A stretch of DNA of 38,392 nt from a virus: the IMG/VR virus record IMGVR_UViG_3300030108_001831, positions 1 to 38,392 of that record; one strand, written 5' to 3'. A model generated the notes under the pieces. The model saw only the letters and a list, made by a program, of their open reading frames with translations. It did not search any database and was not told the DNA's origin. The translations under genes were made by a program, and so were the position numbers. Shown here piece after piece: positions 20,302 through 32,500 of this stretch (position 1 is the first letter of the stretch; each line of letters begins with the position of its first letter).

Positions 20302-23300
20302 GTGGCTAAACAAGTTATAAATGCTTTTAATAGTGGTGAAGTAGCACCATCTACATATGCACGATATGATCAAGCATTATATAACACAGCTTGTTTAAAA
20401 ATGGAAAACTTTGTACCATTACAAACAGGTGGTGCAGATAGACGACCAGGAACAAAATATTTAGCTGATTTAGATACAAATAAATCTGTAGCATATTCTT
20501 TTATATTTAATAACAGTAATACATATGTTCTTGTGTTTTCTAATTTAGAATTAAAAATTTATGATAAAGATGGAACATTTATTGAAGTATTTACAACAAC
20601 ATATTTAGAAGCAGAACTATATGATTTAAAATTAACACAATCTGCTGATGTAGTATTTATTGCACATCCTAATCATCCAGTACAAAAATTATCTAGAATA
20701 GCTGTTGATGATTTTAATTTAGAAGAATTAACATATTCTTTTCCACCAACTATTGATTTAAATGAAGATTTAACTTTTTCTGTATCTGAAAATTTAAAGT
20801 CAGAAACTATAACTCATGTAACTATAACAAATAGTGGTGCATCAGCAGTATTTACTGTAGCATCACATTCGTTTGTAATTGGCTCTAAAGTAAATGTAAT
20901 AAACGTAACAACATCATCTCATTCTTCTGATTTTTTAAAAACAAATGGAACATGGGAAATTACAGCAACTACTAGTACAACAATAACTTGCACTATACAT
21001 GATGATAGTGTAACAGCAAGAAGTATACAAGCAGTTGCAGATACTAGTGCTACTATAAGAGAATTTAGAACTTCTATACCTGCTAATACAACAATTACAC
21101 TAACTTCTTCACAAGATTTTTTCACATCAGATCATGTGTCTAGTGAATTTGTTTTACGACAAAAAAGAGATAATGCTAATTCTTTAGTTGATTCAACAAA
21201 AATGTATCCTTTAGCAAATGCTTCTAAAACTACTGCAGCAGGTATTATATCAAGAAATGGTTATTCAGATTCATTAAATGCTTCTTTATCTAATTGGTCT
21301 ATTGAAACATTAGGTTTTTGGAGAGGTAAAGTTATAATACAAAGAAGTTTAGATAATGGTGTTACCTATGAAGATTATGTAGTTGTAGGAGATACAAGTG
21401 GTTTATTTATAACTGATGGAGTTGGTGACCCTTCTTTAGAAGATGGTGCTGCTGCATTAGATTTTCCTAGAAAAAACTTTACGTTTTCATCAACCGAGCC
21501 TGAGCCTGCTAATAGTTTATTAAGAGTGGTAACTAGTTTTTTTAGTAAAATTTATGAAAATGTAGATGCACCTGGTGGAGACAAATTTGGTTTTATTTTA
21601 AAAACAGAAAGTCCATATATTTTAGCACCTTGTACAATAAATACTGTAACAAGTGCTACTCAAGCAACAGCAATTTTAAGTTCTCCATTAATTGATGCAG
21701 TAAATGATTACGAATCAAATACAGGTAACTGTAAATGGGTAACAGGTAAAAAATATTTTAAACATGATAAAGTTAAATTTAGTGGTACATTAACAGAACT
21801 TACAGATGCAGTTCCTGAACAATTAGTTAAAAACGATGGCTCAACACCTTTAGCAGGAGTAAAGGGTGCGTGTTGGGATGCTGATAACGATAGGTTATTA
21901 GTATTAACTGATGAAAGTTCTACATTTAAAGTGTATGCCTTTTCAGGCACATCTTTAGCACATGATGGCACAGACATTACAGGTAATAAAACAGCAGATG
22001 CTACAGTAATAACTTTAGCTACAGCTAATGCAAGTTCTTCTTATGACACATATGCACCTAGTGATATTGCTTGGTATGATGGACATATATATACATGGGG
22101 TACAATGTTTCCACAAGGTGCGCATAAAAATAGTTCAAGTGGCTCACAAATGAATAGAAAGCAGTTATCTAAATTTAATGTAGATGGCTCACATGAAAGT
22201 GTTATAGCAGGAAATGATGAAAAGAATTTTTCTTTAAGACGAGGTGTAAATCAAACTCATGGACTTGGATTTGATGGCTCTCATTTTTATGCAGCATATA
22301 GTTTTTTTGATGAAGGTGGTAGTGATGTTGTATATAGTTTAAAAATAAGAAAATATAATACAAGTGGAAGCACTATAGCAACATATACAAAAGCTACACA
22401 AACTGTATCAGGAGATGTAGATACAGCCGCTTTTAGTAATGGTGCAAGTAGCACAAACTTTGATTGGAATACAGAATATTTAGATATAACTGCAAAAAAT
22501 GGTTTACTTTATATATTAAATAATAATGCTGATGAAATTAATATTTTTGATACTTCTTGTAATTTTCTCACTCAAGCAGTTAATTTAAGTACAGATGACT
22601 ATAGAGGTATAGGTTATAATCCACAAACACAAACTTTTTATACAGTAGAAGATGATGGATTTGCTCAAGGTTATTCTGTAGCTGACACAGTTACAAGCTA
22701 CTATCAATGTCAAGTAGAACATACATCAAGTAATTTTGCAACTGCATTAGATTTAGGATATTGGGTAGAAAGATTTCCAAATAAAGTAGAATTTTTTGAG
22801 TCAGCATTTAACAAAATAAAAGGGTTTCCTCATTCTATTGCAATATATGAAAGCAGATTATGTTTTGGTGGTACAGATTCTAATCCTAATACCATATGGT
22901 TAAGTAAATCTAATGACTTAAATAATTTTGCTGTAGGTGTAAATGCAAATGATTCTATGCGTCTTACAATAAATTCTAATACTATAGATGAAATACGATG
23001 GTTATGTCCTTCTACTAGTTTAATTATAGGTACAAGTGCAAACGAATGGGCCTTAGGCTCTGGGTCTGATCAGTTAGCAATAACACCAACACAATTAAAT
23101 ATTAAACGTCAAAGTAATTATGGATCAAATAAAATACAAGGTGAGCTAGTAAATGCATCTATTTTATTTTTTATGAGACAAGGAACAAAGTTAAGAGAGT
23201 GGATACAACAAAATACTGCAAATGTATTTTTAGCGTCAGACCTTGCATCATACGCAGAACAAGCTACAGATGGTGGTATACTTCAAATGGCAGTACAAAC

Positions 23301-24063
23301 ACAACCTGAAACAATTATATGGATGATAAGAAATGATGGTCAACTTATTGGTCTTACATATGAAAAAGAAACAAAAACATTTGGATGGCATAGACATACG
23401 TTTGATGGTGCAACTGCTGAATCAGTAACAGTATTACCTACATCTACTGGAGAAGACTCTATTTATATTGTATTAAAGAAAACATCAGACAATAAAAGAT
23501 GTCTTGTTAAAATGGATGATCGTGATTGGGGGTCTACATACACTACAGAATATCCTGGATTAGATTTATATAAAGAATACACAAATCATTCTAGTGCAAC
23601 TGTAAGTGGATTAGATCATTTAGAAGGAAAATCTGTCATAGCTAAAGTTAATGGGGTTACACAAACTAAAACAGTTAGTAGTAATGCTATTACATTAGAT
23701 TCTACTCCATCTAACGCTACTGTTTATGTAGGATTATCATACACATCAACACTAGCACCATTATATTTAGGATTAGAATATAAGAGTGGAACAACTAGAG
23801 GAGATAAAGTAGGTGTTAAATCTGCAATGATTAGATTTGATGAAACATTATCTGCTAAAGTAGGACAAACAGAAACAGCATCAGATTTACAAACAATTGA
23901 GTTTGCAAGTACTTCTTCATTGAATAGTGAAGATGTTCCATGTTATTTAAGCAATGCAAATGAATTTTTACAAACTGTATATGTTATCCAAGATGAGCCA
24001 CAACCATGTACAGTATTAGGAATGGTTATTAATTTAGATATAGGAAGAGGAAATACAAGCTAA
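20302..24063 (+). CDS. Tail tubular protein B (T7 gp12-like nozzle) with large insertion
   Basis: 1,253 residues from GTG, after TAGGAGATATT; T7 gp12 is about 800. The N-terminus (INAFNSGEVAPSTYARYDQ, LQTGGADRRPGTKYLADL) and later FPHSIAIYESRLCFGGT, WLSKSNDLNNF, LIIGTSANEWALGSG and RQGTKLREWIQ are classic for the family. Residues about 496-799 hold repeated beta-propeller-like blades (GACWDADNDRLLVLTDE, DIAWYDGHIYTWG, GLLYILNNNADEINIFDTS, GIGYNPQTQTFYTVED), placed inside a W-x-x-G-x-x-Y / HTSxxF-type module. It should form the tail nozzle; the propeller may contact the host surface. Confidence 0.9.
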   Translation: MAKQVINAFNSGEVAPSTYARYDQALYNTACLKMENFVPLQTGGADRRPGTKYLADLDTNKSVAYSFIFNNSNTYVLVFSNLELKIYDKDGTFIEVFTTTYLEAELYDLKLTQSADVVFIAHPNHPVQKLSRIAVDDFNLEELTYSFPPTIDLNEDLTFSVSENLKSETITHVTITNSGASAVFTVASHSFVIGSKVNVINVTTSSHSSDFLKTNGTWEITATTSTTITCTIHDDSVTARSIQAVADTSATIREFRTSIPANTTITLTSSQDFFTSDHVSSEFVLRQKRDNANSLVDSTKMYPLANASKTTAAGIISRNGYSDSLNASLSNWSIETLGFWRGKVIIQRSLDNGVTYEDYVVVGDTSGLFITDGVGDPSLEDGAAALDFPRKNFTFSSTEPEPANSLLRVVTSFFSKIYENVDAPGGDKFGFILKTESPYILAPCTINTVTSATQATAILSSPLIDAVNDYESNTGNCKWVTGKKYFKHDKVKFSGTLTELTDAVPEQLVKNDGSTPLAGVKGACWDADNDRLLVLTDESSTFKVYAFSGTSLAHDGTDITGNKTADATVITLATANASSSYDTYAPSDIAWYDGHIYTWGTMFPQGAHKNSSSGSQMNRKQLSKFNVDGSHESVIAGNDEKNFSLRRGVNQTHGLGFDGSHFYAAYSFFDEGGSDVVYSLKIRKYNTSGSTIATYTKATQTVSGDVDTAAFSNGASSTNFDWNTEYLDITAKNGLLYILNNNADEINIFDTSCNFLTQAVNLSTDDYRGIGYNPQTQTFYTVEDDGFAQGYSVADTVTSYYQCQVEHTSSNFATALDLGYWVERFPNKVEFFESAFNKIKGFPHSIAIYESRLCFGGTDSNPNTIWLSKSNDLNNFAVGVNANDSMRLTINSNTIDEIRWLCPSTSLIIGTSANEWALGSGSDQLAITPTQLNIKRQSNYGSNKIQGELVNASILFFMRQGTKLREWIQQNTANVFLASDLASYAEQATDGGILQMAVQTQPETIIWMIRNDGQLIGLTYEKETKTFGWHRHTFDGATAESVTVLPTSTGEDSIYIVLKKTSDNKRCLVKMDDRDWGSTYTTEYPGLDLYKEYTNHSSATVSGLDHLEGKSVIAKVNGVTQTKTVSSNAITLDSTPSNATVYVGLSYTSTLAPLYLGLEYKSGTTRGDKVGVKSAMIRFDETLSAKVGQTETASDLQTIEFASTSSLNSEDVPCYLSNANEFLQTVYVIQDEPQPCTVLGMVINLDIGRGNTS

Positions 24064-24719
24064 TGTCGATAGGAATAGGAGCAATAGTTAGTGCAGGTGC
24101 AAGTATACTTGGTGGTGCTATACAGTCTAGAGCGCAAAGAGCAGCTGGTAAAGCCCAATTAGAACAAGCTAAGTATAATAAACAAGTGTACGATAATCGT
24201 GCTAAAGCAATAGATATAGCTTCTAGTGCTGAACAAAGACGTTTGGGTAAAGAACAAAGAAAACAAGCTGCTGCAACAAAAGTAGCGTTTGCTAAATCAG
24301 GCGCACAAATATCATCAGGTACACCTCTTATAGCACAATTAGATCAATTTAGTGACATGGTATATGATTTAAATAATTTTAAAAGAACACAAGCATTAAA
24401 ATCAGCTGAACAAACGCAAGCAGGCGAAATGACTTTATATAGAGGAAAGGTTGCTAATCAACAAGCTAGAGCGCAAGCTAGAGCTACTATGATGTCTAGT
24501 GTGCTAACAGGTATAGGACAATTAGCAGGTGGATATACACCTAAAGGCCCTACATTTGATACTAAAGATAGTTCTTTTTTAGATAGTAGAACACCAAGAA
24601 TACAAAATTTAACATCATATGATTTAGGGCCTATGGGTGATTTTGGATTTGGAGGTAGTAATAATTTATTTGCTGATCCTACAATACCAAACCCAATGGG
24701 TAAGTATAATTTTAATTAG
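24063..24719 (+). CDS. Internal virion protein B-like (T7 gp14 position)
   Basis: A 218-residue protein whose start overlaps the tail gene stop (TAATG). The N-terminal GIGAIVSAGASILGGAI is hydrophobic and glycine rich, able to cross a membrane. It is followed by a long Ala/Gln/Arg/Lys helix (AQRAAGKAQLEQAKYNKQV, RRLGKEQRKQAAATKVAFA) and a Gly/Pro-rich tail. This layout matches T7 gp14-like ejection proteins, which extend the channel into the host envelope. Confidence 0.78.
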   Translation: MSIGIGAIVSAGASILGGAIQSRAQRAAGKAQLEQAKYNKQVYDNRAKAIDIASSAEQRRLGKEQRKQAAATKVAFAKSGAQISSGTPLIAQLDQFSDMVYDLNNFKRTQALKSAEQTQAGEMTLYRGKVANQQARAQARATMMSSVLTGIGQLAGGYTPKGPTFDTKDSSFLDSRTPRIQNLTSYDLGPMGDFGFGGSNNLFADPTIPNPMGKYNFN

Positions 24720-24727
24720 GAAATAAA

Positions 24728-26545
24728 ATGCCAAAGATACCATTATATGAACAACAAACTAGAGTAAGTGGAGAAACATCATCACCACTATTAGATAGGT
24801 CTGCTGAAATACAATCTATACAACAAATAGCGAATACGTATGCAAAAGGTGTTGGTAATCTTGCTAGTGGTATTGGTGATATGATTGATAACTATGAAAG
24901 ATTAGAAGAACAATCAGCTGTAGCAGATGCTAATAGAGAGATGATAGATTTTAAATTAGAAATTGCTAAAGAAAGAGATGAAGTTTTAAAAAGAGATGAT
25001 GTTAATTTAGCAAACTATGAAGAAAAATATTTGTTACCAAAAATAAATGAGTTTAAACAAAAATTAAATAACAAAGGATATTCTCCAAAAGCAATGCAAA
25101 GATTAGTACCAGTTATTGATACTGATCTTGGAGATTTAAGAAACGAAGAACAGTTAACTCAAATTAAAATTAAACAACAACAACACGTTTCTACTATTAC
25201 TAATGAAGCTAATACTTTTTTAAGAACATCAAAAAGACAAGCAGGTGTTGATATTTTAAATGAAGCTGTTGCAGATGGATATATACTTCAATCAGATGCT
25301 ACTAAATTAATTAATGATGCAGATAAAGATTATTTTACGTTAAAATCAGATAAAGCAAAAACAATGAAAGACCTTGAAAATTTAGGTGTTGAAATAAAAA
25401 AAATAAATTTTGAAGGAAAAGAAGTAGTTATTAATCAAGATGAAGTAGACAGATGGAAAAATATGGATCAATCTATAAAAGATAATATTCTTGCAAAAAG
25501 ATCAAAAGAAATACAAGAACAATATAATAAAGACACAGGTAATCTGTTTAATACTATAAAAAGTCAAGCACAAGCGTTAACAATATCTGAACAAGAAATA
25601 AGAAATGCAATAGGTGGTGATGGTAAACCACTTCATCCTGATTTAATAAATACATTAATAAATTTTAGAGATGGTGCAGTTAGTGAACAAAAGAAAAACC
25701 TAAGAGGTAGTGCAAAAACAGGTGATAGTTTTCAAAAACTAGAAGCAGATATAGCAAAATTATTTAAAGGTGAATCAAATGATCCTAAAAAAGATTTTGA
25801 TGATATAATGAAAAGAATTATTGAGTCTAACTTTATAAGTGATGGTTTACAAGAAGATTTAATTGATGGATTTGTTGATATAATGAAAACAGAACAAGGT
25901 TATAATATTTTTGTATTAGGTCAAAAAGGAGTTCCTGTATATGGAGGTGAAGCAGAAACCAAAGCCTGGTTAAAGTATTGGGAAGTATATGATAATGCAA
26001 CTACTTATATGAGAGATATAGATAAACCTGAAGCATTTCAAGATGCTAGAAAAGCCTTTAATGAATTTATTAAAGATTCTAGAGAAGCGGCTCTTGGTAT
26101 GAAAGCACCAGAATTTGAAACATCTGCAACTACAAAGATAAGGTCTAAACCAAGTAAAGCAAAAGTAAAATCAGAACAAGAAGCTATAAGAGCAAGAAGT
26201 AGTGCATTAAAACAAGTATCTGAAAATCAGTTAGAATTTGATAGTAAAGGATTTCTAATAATGTCACCTAAAAATGATGCTATAATTAATTCTTTTATTA
26301 ATAAACAATTTGCGTCTTATAGAGAAGCTCAAGCAGAATCATATTTTAATACAGCTCTTAATGAATCTGTGCCTATGGGAAGAAAAACAACATTTAGTCA
26401 ATATTATTCTTTACCAACAGAAAAAGATAAATTAGGAATTTCATTAGAAAAAGCAAATGAACTTAGATCATTAGGAATTTTAGAAGACTTCGATGCTTTA
26501 ACTGCTGAACAAAAAGAAGACTTACCATTTGATTTTAGAGGATAA
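24728..26545 (+). CDS. Internal virion protein C-like (T7 gp15 position)
   Basis: A 605-residue, largely helical protein without strong hydrophobic segments. It starts MPKIPLYEQQTRVSGETSSP, and the body is rich in charged helices (EYLLPKINEFKQKL-like repeats, KNMDQSIKDNILAKR). It has Gly-rich turns near the middle and ends QKEDLPFDFRG. The order after the gp14-like protein and before the giant protein matches the internal core proteins of T7-type phages. Assignment rests on context and helical architecture. Confidence 0.75.
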   Translation: MPKIPLYEQQTRVSGETSSPLLDRSAEIQSIQQIANTYAKGVGNLASGIGDMIDNYERLEEQSAVADANREMIDFKLEIAKERDEVLKRDDVNLANYEEKYLLPKINEFKQKLNNKGYSPKAMQRLVPVIDTDLGDLRNEEQLTQIKIKQQQHVSTITNEANTFLRTSKRQAGVDILNEAVADGYILQSDATKLINDADKDYFTLKSDKAKTMKDLENLGVEIKKINFEGKEVVINQDEVDRWKNMDQSIKDNILAKRSKEIQEQYNKDTGNLFNTIKSQAQALTISEQEIRNAIGGDGKPLHPDLINTLINFRDGAVSEQKKNLRGSAKTGDSFQKLEADIAKLFKGESNDPKKDFDDIMKRIIESNFISDGLQEDLIDGFVDIMKTEQGYNIFVLGQKGVPVYGGEAETKAWLKYWEVYDNATTYMRDIDKPEAFQDARKAFNEFIKDSREAALGMKAPEFETSATTKIRSKPSKAKVKSEQEAIRARSSALKQVSENQLEFDSKGFLIMSPKNDAIINSFINKQFASYREAQAESYFNTALNESVPMGRKTTFSQYYSLPTEKDKLGISLEKANELRSLGILEDFDALTAEQKEDLPFDFRG

Positions 26546-26550
26546 TTTTT

Positions 26551-29500
26551 ATGAAAATGAACGATAAGCAGTATACTCTGCAAGAAACTACAGTTCGTGA
26601 TATAGGAGTAAATCCTTTTTTCGAAAATTTAGATGTAGATTTTGTACCTAGTTTAAAAGAAAAATCTGATCGAGAATACTTTAGAAGTGATCAAGGTAAA
26701 CTTACTCAAGCTCGCATTAAAACTAGAAATATGTGGCGAGAAACTTATGGAGGAAAAAGTTTTTATAGAGATTATAATAGAGAAATGCGTGATGATGAAG
26801 TTGATGCTGCTCTTGTTCAATATTTTAAATTAAATCCTGATACTCCTATTGATTACTATAAAATTCAAGAAGATTTAAGAAGGCAAAGAGATTTATATTA
26901 CACCGGTGATTTTGAAACCTTAACTGGTGGAGAAATGTTTAGAGGAGCTTTAGGTGCATTTATGGAGTGGGGTGATAATGTTAAAAGAGAAGCCTTGTCT
27001 CTTGGAATTGATTTAATGAGCACTGGTCAAGCACTTCGTACAAAACAAATAGGTCAATCTATTCCTATGGCTACTTTTCAACAAATGCCTTTTCCTGGTA
27101 CTACTGTTCCTAAAGAAAAAAGAGAAGAAGAAGCAAAAAATATAAAAGATGAAGCAACTTTCTTAAAATTAAAGGTTGATCAACTAGAAGGGTTATTAGA
27201 AAAATTTCCTAGTTTTAAAGATGATTTAGAAGAATTAAGAGCAAAAGCAGGTGATGAAGAAGCAAATTGGTTTTTATCATCTTTTGCTGCTACTTTAGCA
27301 AATGCACCTAACTTAGTAGCAGGAGGATTAGGCGCAAGATTATTTGGTAAAAGTGGATGGATTTTTTCTATGGCTGGTATGTATGCTCAAGAAAAAGATT
27401 CAGCTTTTCAGTATTTTAAAGAAATATATGATATATCTTCATCAACAACTTTAGAAGAAATTAAAAAAGACCCTACGCTTTCAGAAAGATATAATCAAGC
27501 TACTAAGCTTGCTAGAGCATATGGATTACTTTCAGCAGGTATAGAGTATATCCAAACAGGTGGTTTTTTAAGAATGGCAGGTATTAAAAAAGGTGCTAGA
27601 CCAAAAACTTTATCTGAATTATTTAAAAATAAACCTACTAGAGAATTTATTACTAATTTACAAGGTCATATAAAAAGAACTACAGGTATGGCAATTGAAA
27701 ATATTGTAGAAGAAGTATCACAAGGTATTTTATATAATCAATTTGCTAACATGGCAATTACTGATGCTTTTTTAAATTATGATATAGATAAACGTGATGA
27801 AATGACACCACTTTTTAAAGATTGGGAAGAAAATTCAAGAAGTGCTTTGCAGTTAACAACCATACTTGCTCCTGTAGGTGCTTTTAAAAATTTTATGGTG
27901 CAAAAAAACTATAGGTCTAAAACAGTTCAAAGATTAAAACAACAAGGTTTTACTCATATGGAAGCATCAGAGTTTGCATTAGATCTAGCTAATGCTGCAG
28001 GTAATAAAGAAGAATTTAAAAAAGTTGCTGCAAGAATACAAAGTCAATTTGAATCTAAAGAAGCTAGTAAAGTAATATTAGAAAAAAATAAATTAAGACA
28101 AACTTTAGAAGATGATTCTGGTCTTAAAACTATGGATGGTAGTGTTTTTACTGATCAAGAGTTTGATGCTTTAGCTACAACTTATTCTACTGAAGAGCTT
28201 ATTAAAATGATTCCTAATAAAGAATATCAAGATTTATTTATTGCTGCTGTAAATGGAGATATGGAAGCTAGAATAGAATATAATAAATCAATTCAAAATA
28301 TTGTTAATATAAATAATAACAAAAATAAAAAAAGAAAAGAAACAGAAATACCACCAAGAATACAAAAAGTAATTACAAAAATAGAAGATGGAGAGCTTGA
28401 TAAAAGTCTTGATATTGAAGAAGGTGAAACTATTGAACAAGCAAGAGAAAAAGAAATAAATAGAATTTTAGAAAAAGAAGGATTAAAACCTAGAGAACAA
28501 GAAACGACTGAAGAAGCTGCTGAAGAAACTACAGAAGAAACAATACCTGATCAGCCAACAGAAGTAATGCCTGAAGATACATCTTATAATGATGTAAAAA
28601 CAGAAGCTAAAAAATTAGGTATTCCTATAAAAGGTAAAAAAGCCGAACTAATAAATAAAATAAACAGAGAACGTGCTAAACGTGGTGCAGAACAACAAGC
28701 TAAACAATTTGAAGATACACCTACTAAATATCAAGAAAAATTTCAACGCAAGATGGCTCAAGTTATGCAAAACTCAACTAGAGCATTACGCAAAATAGCA
28801 CCTACTGTAAAAATATTATATGCTAAATCTGAAGAAGATTATTTAAGAATAGTAGGAAGAAGCTCTAGAGGTGCATATGTAGCAAGTGAAAATACTGTTT
28901 ATTTAAATCCTTCAAAAGCAACTCAAGGAACTGTAGTACATGAAACTGTACACGCTATACTACAATATAAACTTGGTAATGATAAAAACATACAAGCAGT
29001 AACAAATGTATTACTTAATGATATTTTAAAAGATTCTATTTCTTTTGCAGCAAAAATAAGAATTAGAAGCTACATGGATAAATATATAAAACAATTAAAT
29101 TTTACTGAAGAAGCAGCCTCTGAAGAAGGTGTATCAGAGTTAGCAGCAATACTTCTTGATAATATTAATTATGTTCAACCATCTTTAAAAGCAAGAATAA
29201 TTGATTTTGTATCTAGAATATTTGGAATAGATTTTAAAAATGATGAAATGAGAGCAATAAAAATGTTACAAGCTATTGCTTCTAAAACTACTAAAGGTGA
29301 AATGATTTTAGAATCAGATGTATCTATATTAGATGATATAGCTAAATCAACAATACCTGGATATTCTAATGAAAGTCAAACAGCAGAAGCTAACAGTAAA
29401 TTTCAATTAAGTCATACTGATCCTATAACAGGTTTTACTTATGAATATGACCTTCCTGATGGTGAGTTTCAAGAATTAGAAGATAATGGTAATGTTACAA

Positions 29501-32500
29501 AAGATCAAAGTATAACTGATTTTGTAGATAAATTTATGGCTGTTACTTATCCTGATAGTATGTTTACAGGAACAATTACAAATGAAAATGGAGATATATT
29601 AGTTGAAGGATCAGGTGGTATAAACTTTGTTTTAAAATTTCATAAAGGTAATTATGTGTGGGCTGCAGGAAAAAAATCTCTTGCTCAGGGATTATTGAAT
29701 AGATTAAATGAATCATTTGAAGATAATAATGGAGTAGCATATTTAGCATTAGCATTAGGAAGTAGAGAAAAACTTTTAAGTAACACACAAGCAAATAAAG
29801 GTGTAATAAATATTATACAAGATTTTATTAACAATAAAAAAATATCAGTAACTCAAGAACAGTTTGATAAAATATTAAAAGATGTTTATGGAACAAATAA
29901 TATTTTAGAAATATATGAAAAGCTATTACCAACAAATACCGAATTTTCACAAAGAAAAGCATTTGCATTAAAGATAGCAGGAGAAATTGCAAAAATAGCA
30001 AAAGATTCAGAAATAGAAGCAATTTTAGAAACTGCTAATATTCCTCAAACACCTTTAAAATTTCAAGAAAAAGCAAAACCCAAAGAACAATCAAAAGCTA
30101 AATTAGTAAGATATTTTGTTGAAGTAATGACAGAGCCTTTTCTTACTAATACAGGAATAACAGATGAAGATCAAATGATAGATAAAAAAGAAATAGGTCA
30201 AATATATGCTGTTATTGAAATAAGAAAAGGAGCAACTAAGGCTGCACTTTCAATACAAGATGTTACAAATCAACCTACAGTAAAACAAAATGAATCGTAT
30301 CCTTATATTATTCAAGGAGATCAAGATATTAAAACTAAACTTCATATATTAAAAGATCGTTATCCTATACATGAAGTATTTGTAGGTAAAGATGGTGAAG
30401 TAATAGAAAAAAATTTACCACAAAAACAAGTTCCTAATTTTGGTATATCTAAATCAACACTTAGAGTAGTAAATCCTAAATTTCAATTAGAAGATACACA
30501 AGATCAATATCAATTAAATTTTGATGTAATACCACAAGTTAAAGATGCATTAAGACAATACTTTGATGGTAAAATTTCATACGAAGAGTTTTTAAGAATA
30601 CAAGATAAGTTTGATCCTATAAGGAGATTTGAAGTTCTTCCTGAATTACCAACTAATCAAGAAATGAAAGATGTATTAGATGAAGGTAAAAAAGAAAAAG
30701 TAGGCATAAAGCCAAAAGATGGAGAACAAGTTTCATTACGTTTAGATATACCTGCTTATACAAGAAAAGACAAAGATGGTAAAAGAATTGGTAAATATGT
30801 AGTTACTATTCATAAAAAAGGAATACAAGGAGTAATAGGATATACATCAACTGGTAGGGCCAAAAATGTAAGAATGACTTCACCAAAATTAAGAACTGCT
30901 CAAATAGCTCTTAAAGAAACTCCTAAAGGGCCTGTGTCTGCTATTAATGGACAATATGTTGAAGCTACAGATGAACAAAATTATAAAGATGCTCAAGAGT
31001 TAATTAATGACCCAAATTGGGTACAAATAGGATTTAATCCATTTAGACGTTCTTTCTTTTATGTTAGAGAAGGTGCATTAAGAGGAAATCCTGTTGTAGC
31101 TGCTGATGAAGTAATTCAAATTGGTGGATTAGTTTTAGCTAAAAATATAACAATGGCTTCGGTTGAAAACTTTAAGTTTAACGAAAAACAAAAAGAACAA
31201 TTAGAAATTTTAAGAGATGATGCTAAATTCCAATTAGATGAAACAAAACCTAAAATGTTTTTTGGTATGGCTGGTATAGGCACTATAGAAATGGCATTTG
31301 CTAATACCGAGTTTAGAAACTTGTTTAATATAAAACCTGCTGAATATAATCAATCTATTGTTGATGTTCATAATGCTATACATGGTACAGGCTATGCTTC
31401 ACAAGACTTTATGGACCTTGATCCTAATGAGTTTAAAGATTATGTATATTGGCACGCATCATTTCCTTGCCAATGTTTTAGTGCATCTAATCCAAATGGA
31501 TTAAAAGCTAATGGTGAGCCTAAACAAGGTAATTTAACAAAAGCTGATTTTGATAAAGAAATGCAGTTAGCAAAACATGGTGCTAAAATTATTACTACAT
31601 CTAAACCATTAAATGTAACAATAGAAAACGTACCTAATTATCAAGGATCAGATCAATATGCTGTATTAAGAAAAGCATTACAAGATGCTGGATATACAAT
31701 AAGAGAAGAAGTTGTAAAGGCACAAGATTATGGTGCTATATCAAGTAGAAAAAGATTTATTGTACAAGCTACGTTAAGAAAAGATAAAGATGGTAATCCT
31801 GTTTTACCACCTGTTCCTGAACAACAAGGTTTTGGTGATTGGTATAAAGCAATAGAGAAGTTTATAAAAGATGCACCTCATTATGATACACTACAAGAAA
31901 AAGTAAAAACTAAACCAGCTAAATACATTCAAGAGTTACTTGAAAAAATAGACAGAAAACATAGAGATGCTCGCAATAAAGATATTATCTTTACTGAAGA
32001 TATTGCATATATAGCTACAGGAGATGAAAGTAATTTTTCACCACAAGGTTTACCAGGGCCTGCAATACAAGCAGGATTAAGATCAGATAGAGATATGTCT
32101 AAAGGCTCTAAAAAGATTCCAAAACTTTTACTACCTGTAAGAAAACTAGTACAAGAACAAGGTGTAAATGCTGTTGCTGAAATGTATGGTGTTCATCCTA
32201 GTTTAGTAAAAGAAGTATATGACTCACCATTCCCTTTTATTATTAAAAGATTAAGTCAACAAATGTTATTAGCATATATGGGATTAGACCCTAATTTAAA
32301 TTTAGGATTAGATAAACTTACACCAAGTCAAATAACACAATTACAAATACTAAAAGCTGGATTAGGTAACGGAGTACATGAAAAAACAACTATGTCACAT
32401 TTAAAACCTATGATGCAAAACTTTGATAATGCACCTAAATTTCAATTATCTGATGATGAGATTGATGCTTTATTAAATCAAATAGATAAAGAAATAGAAG

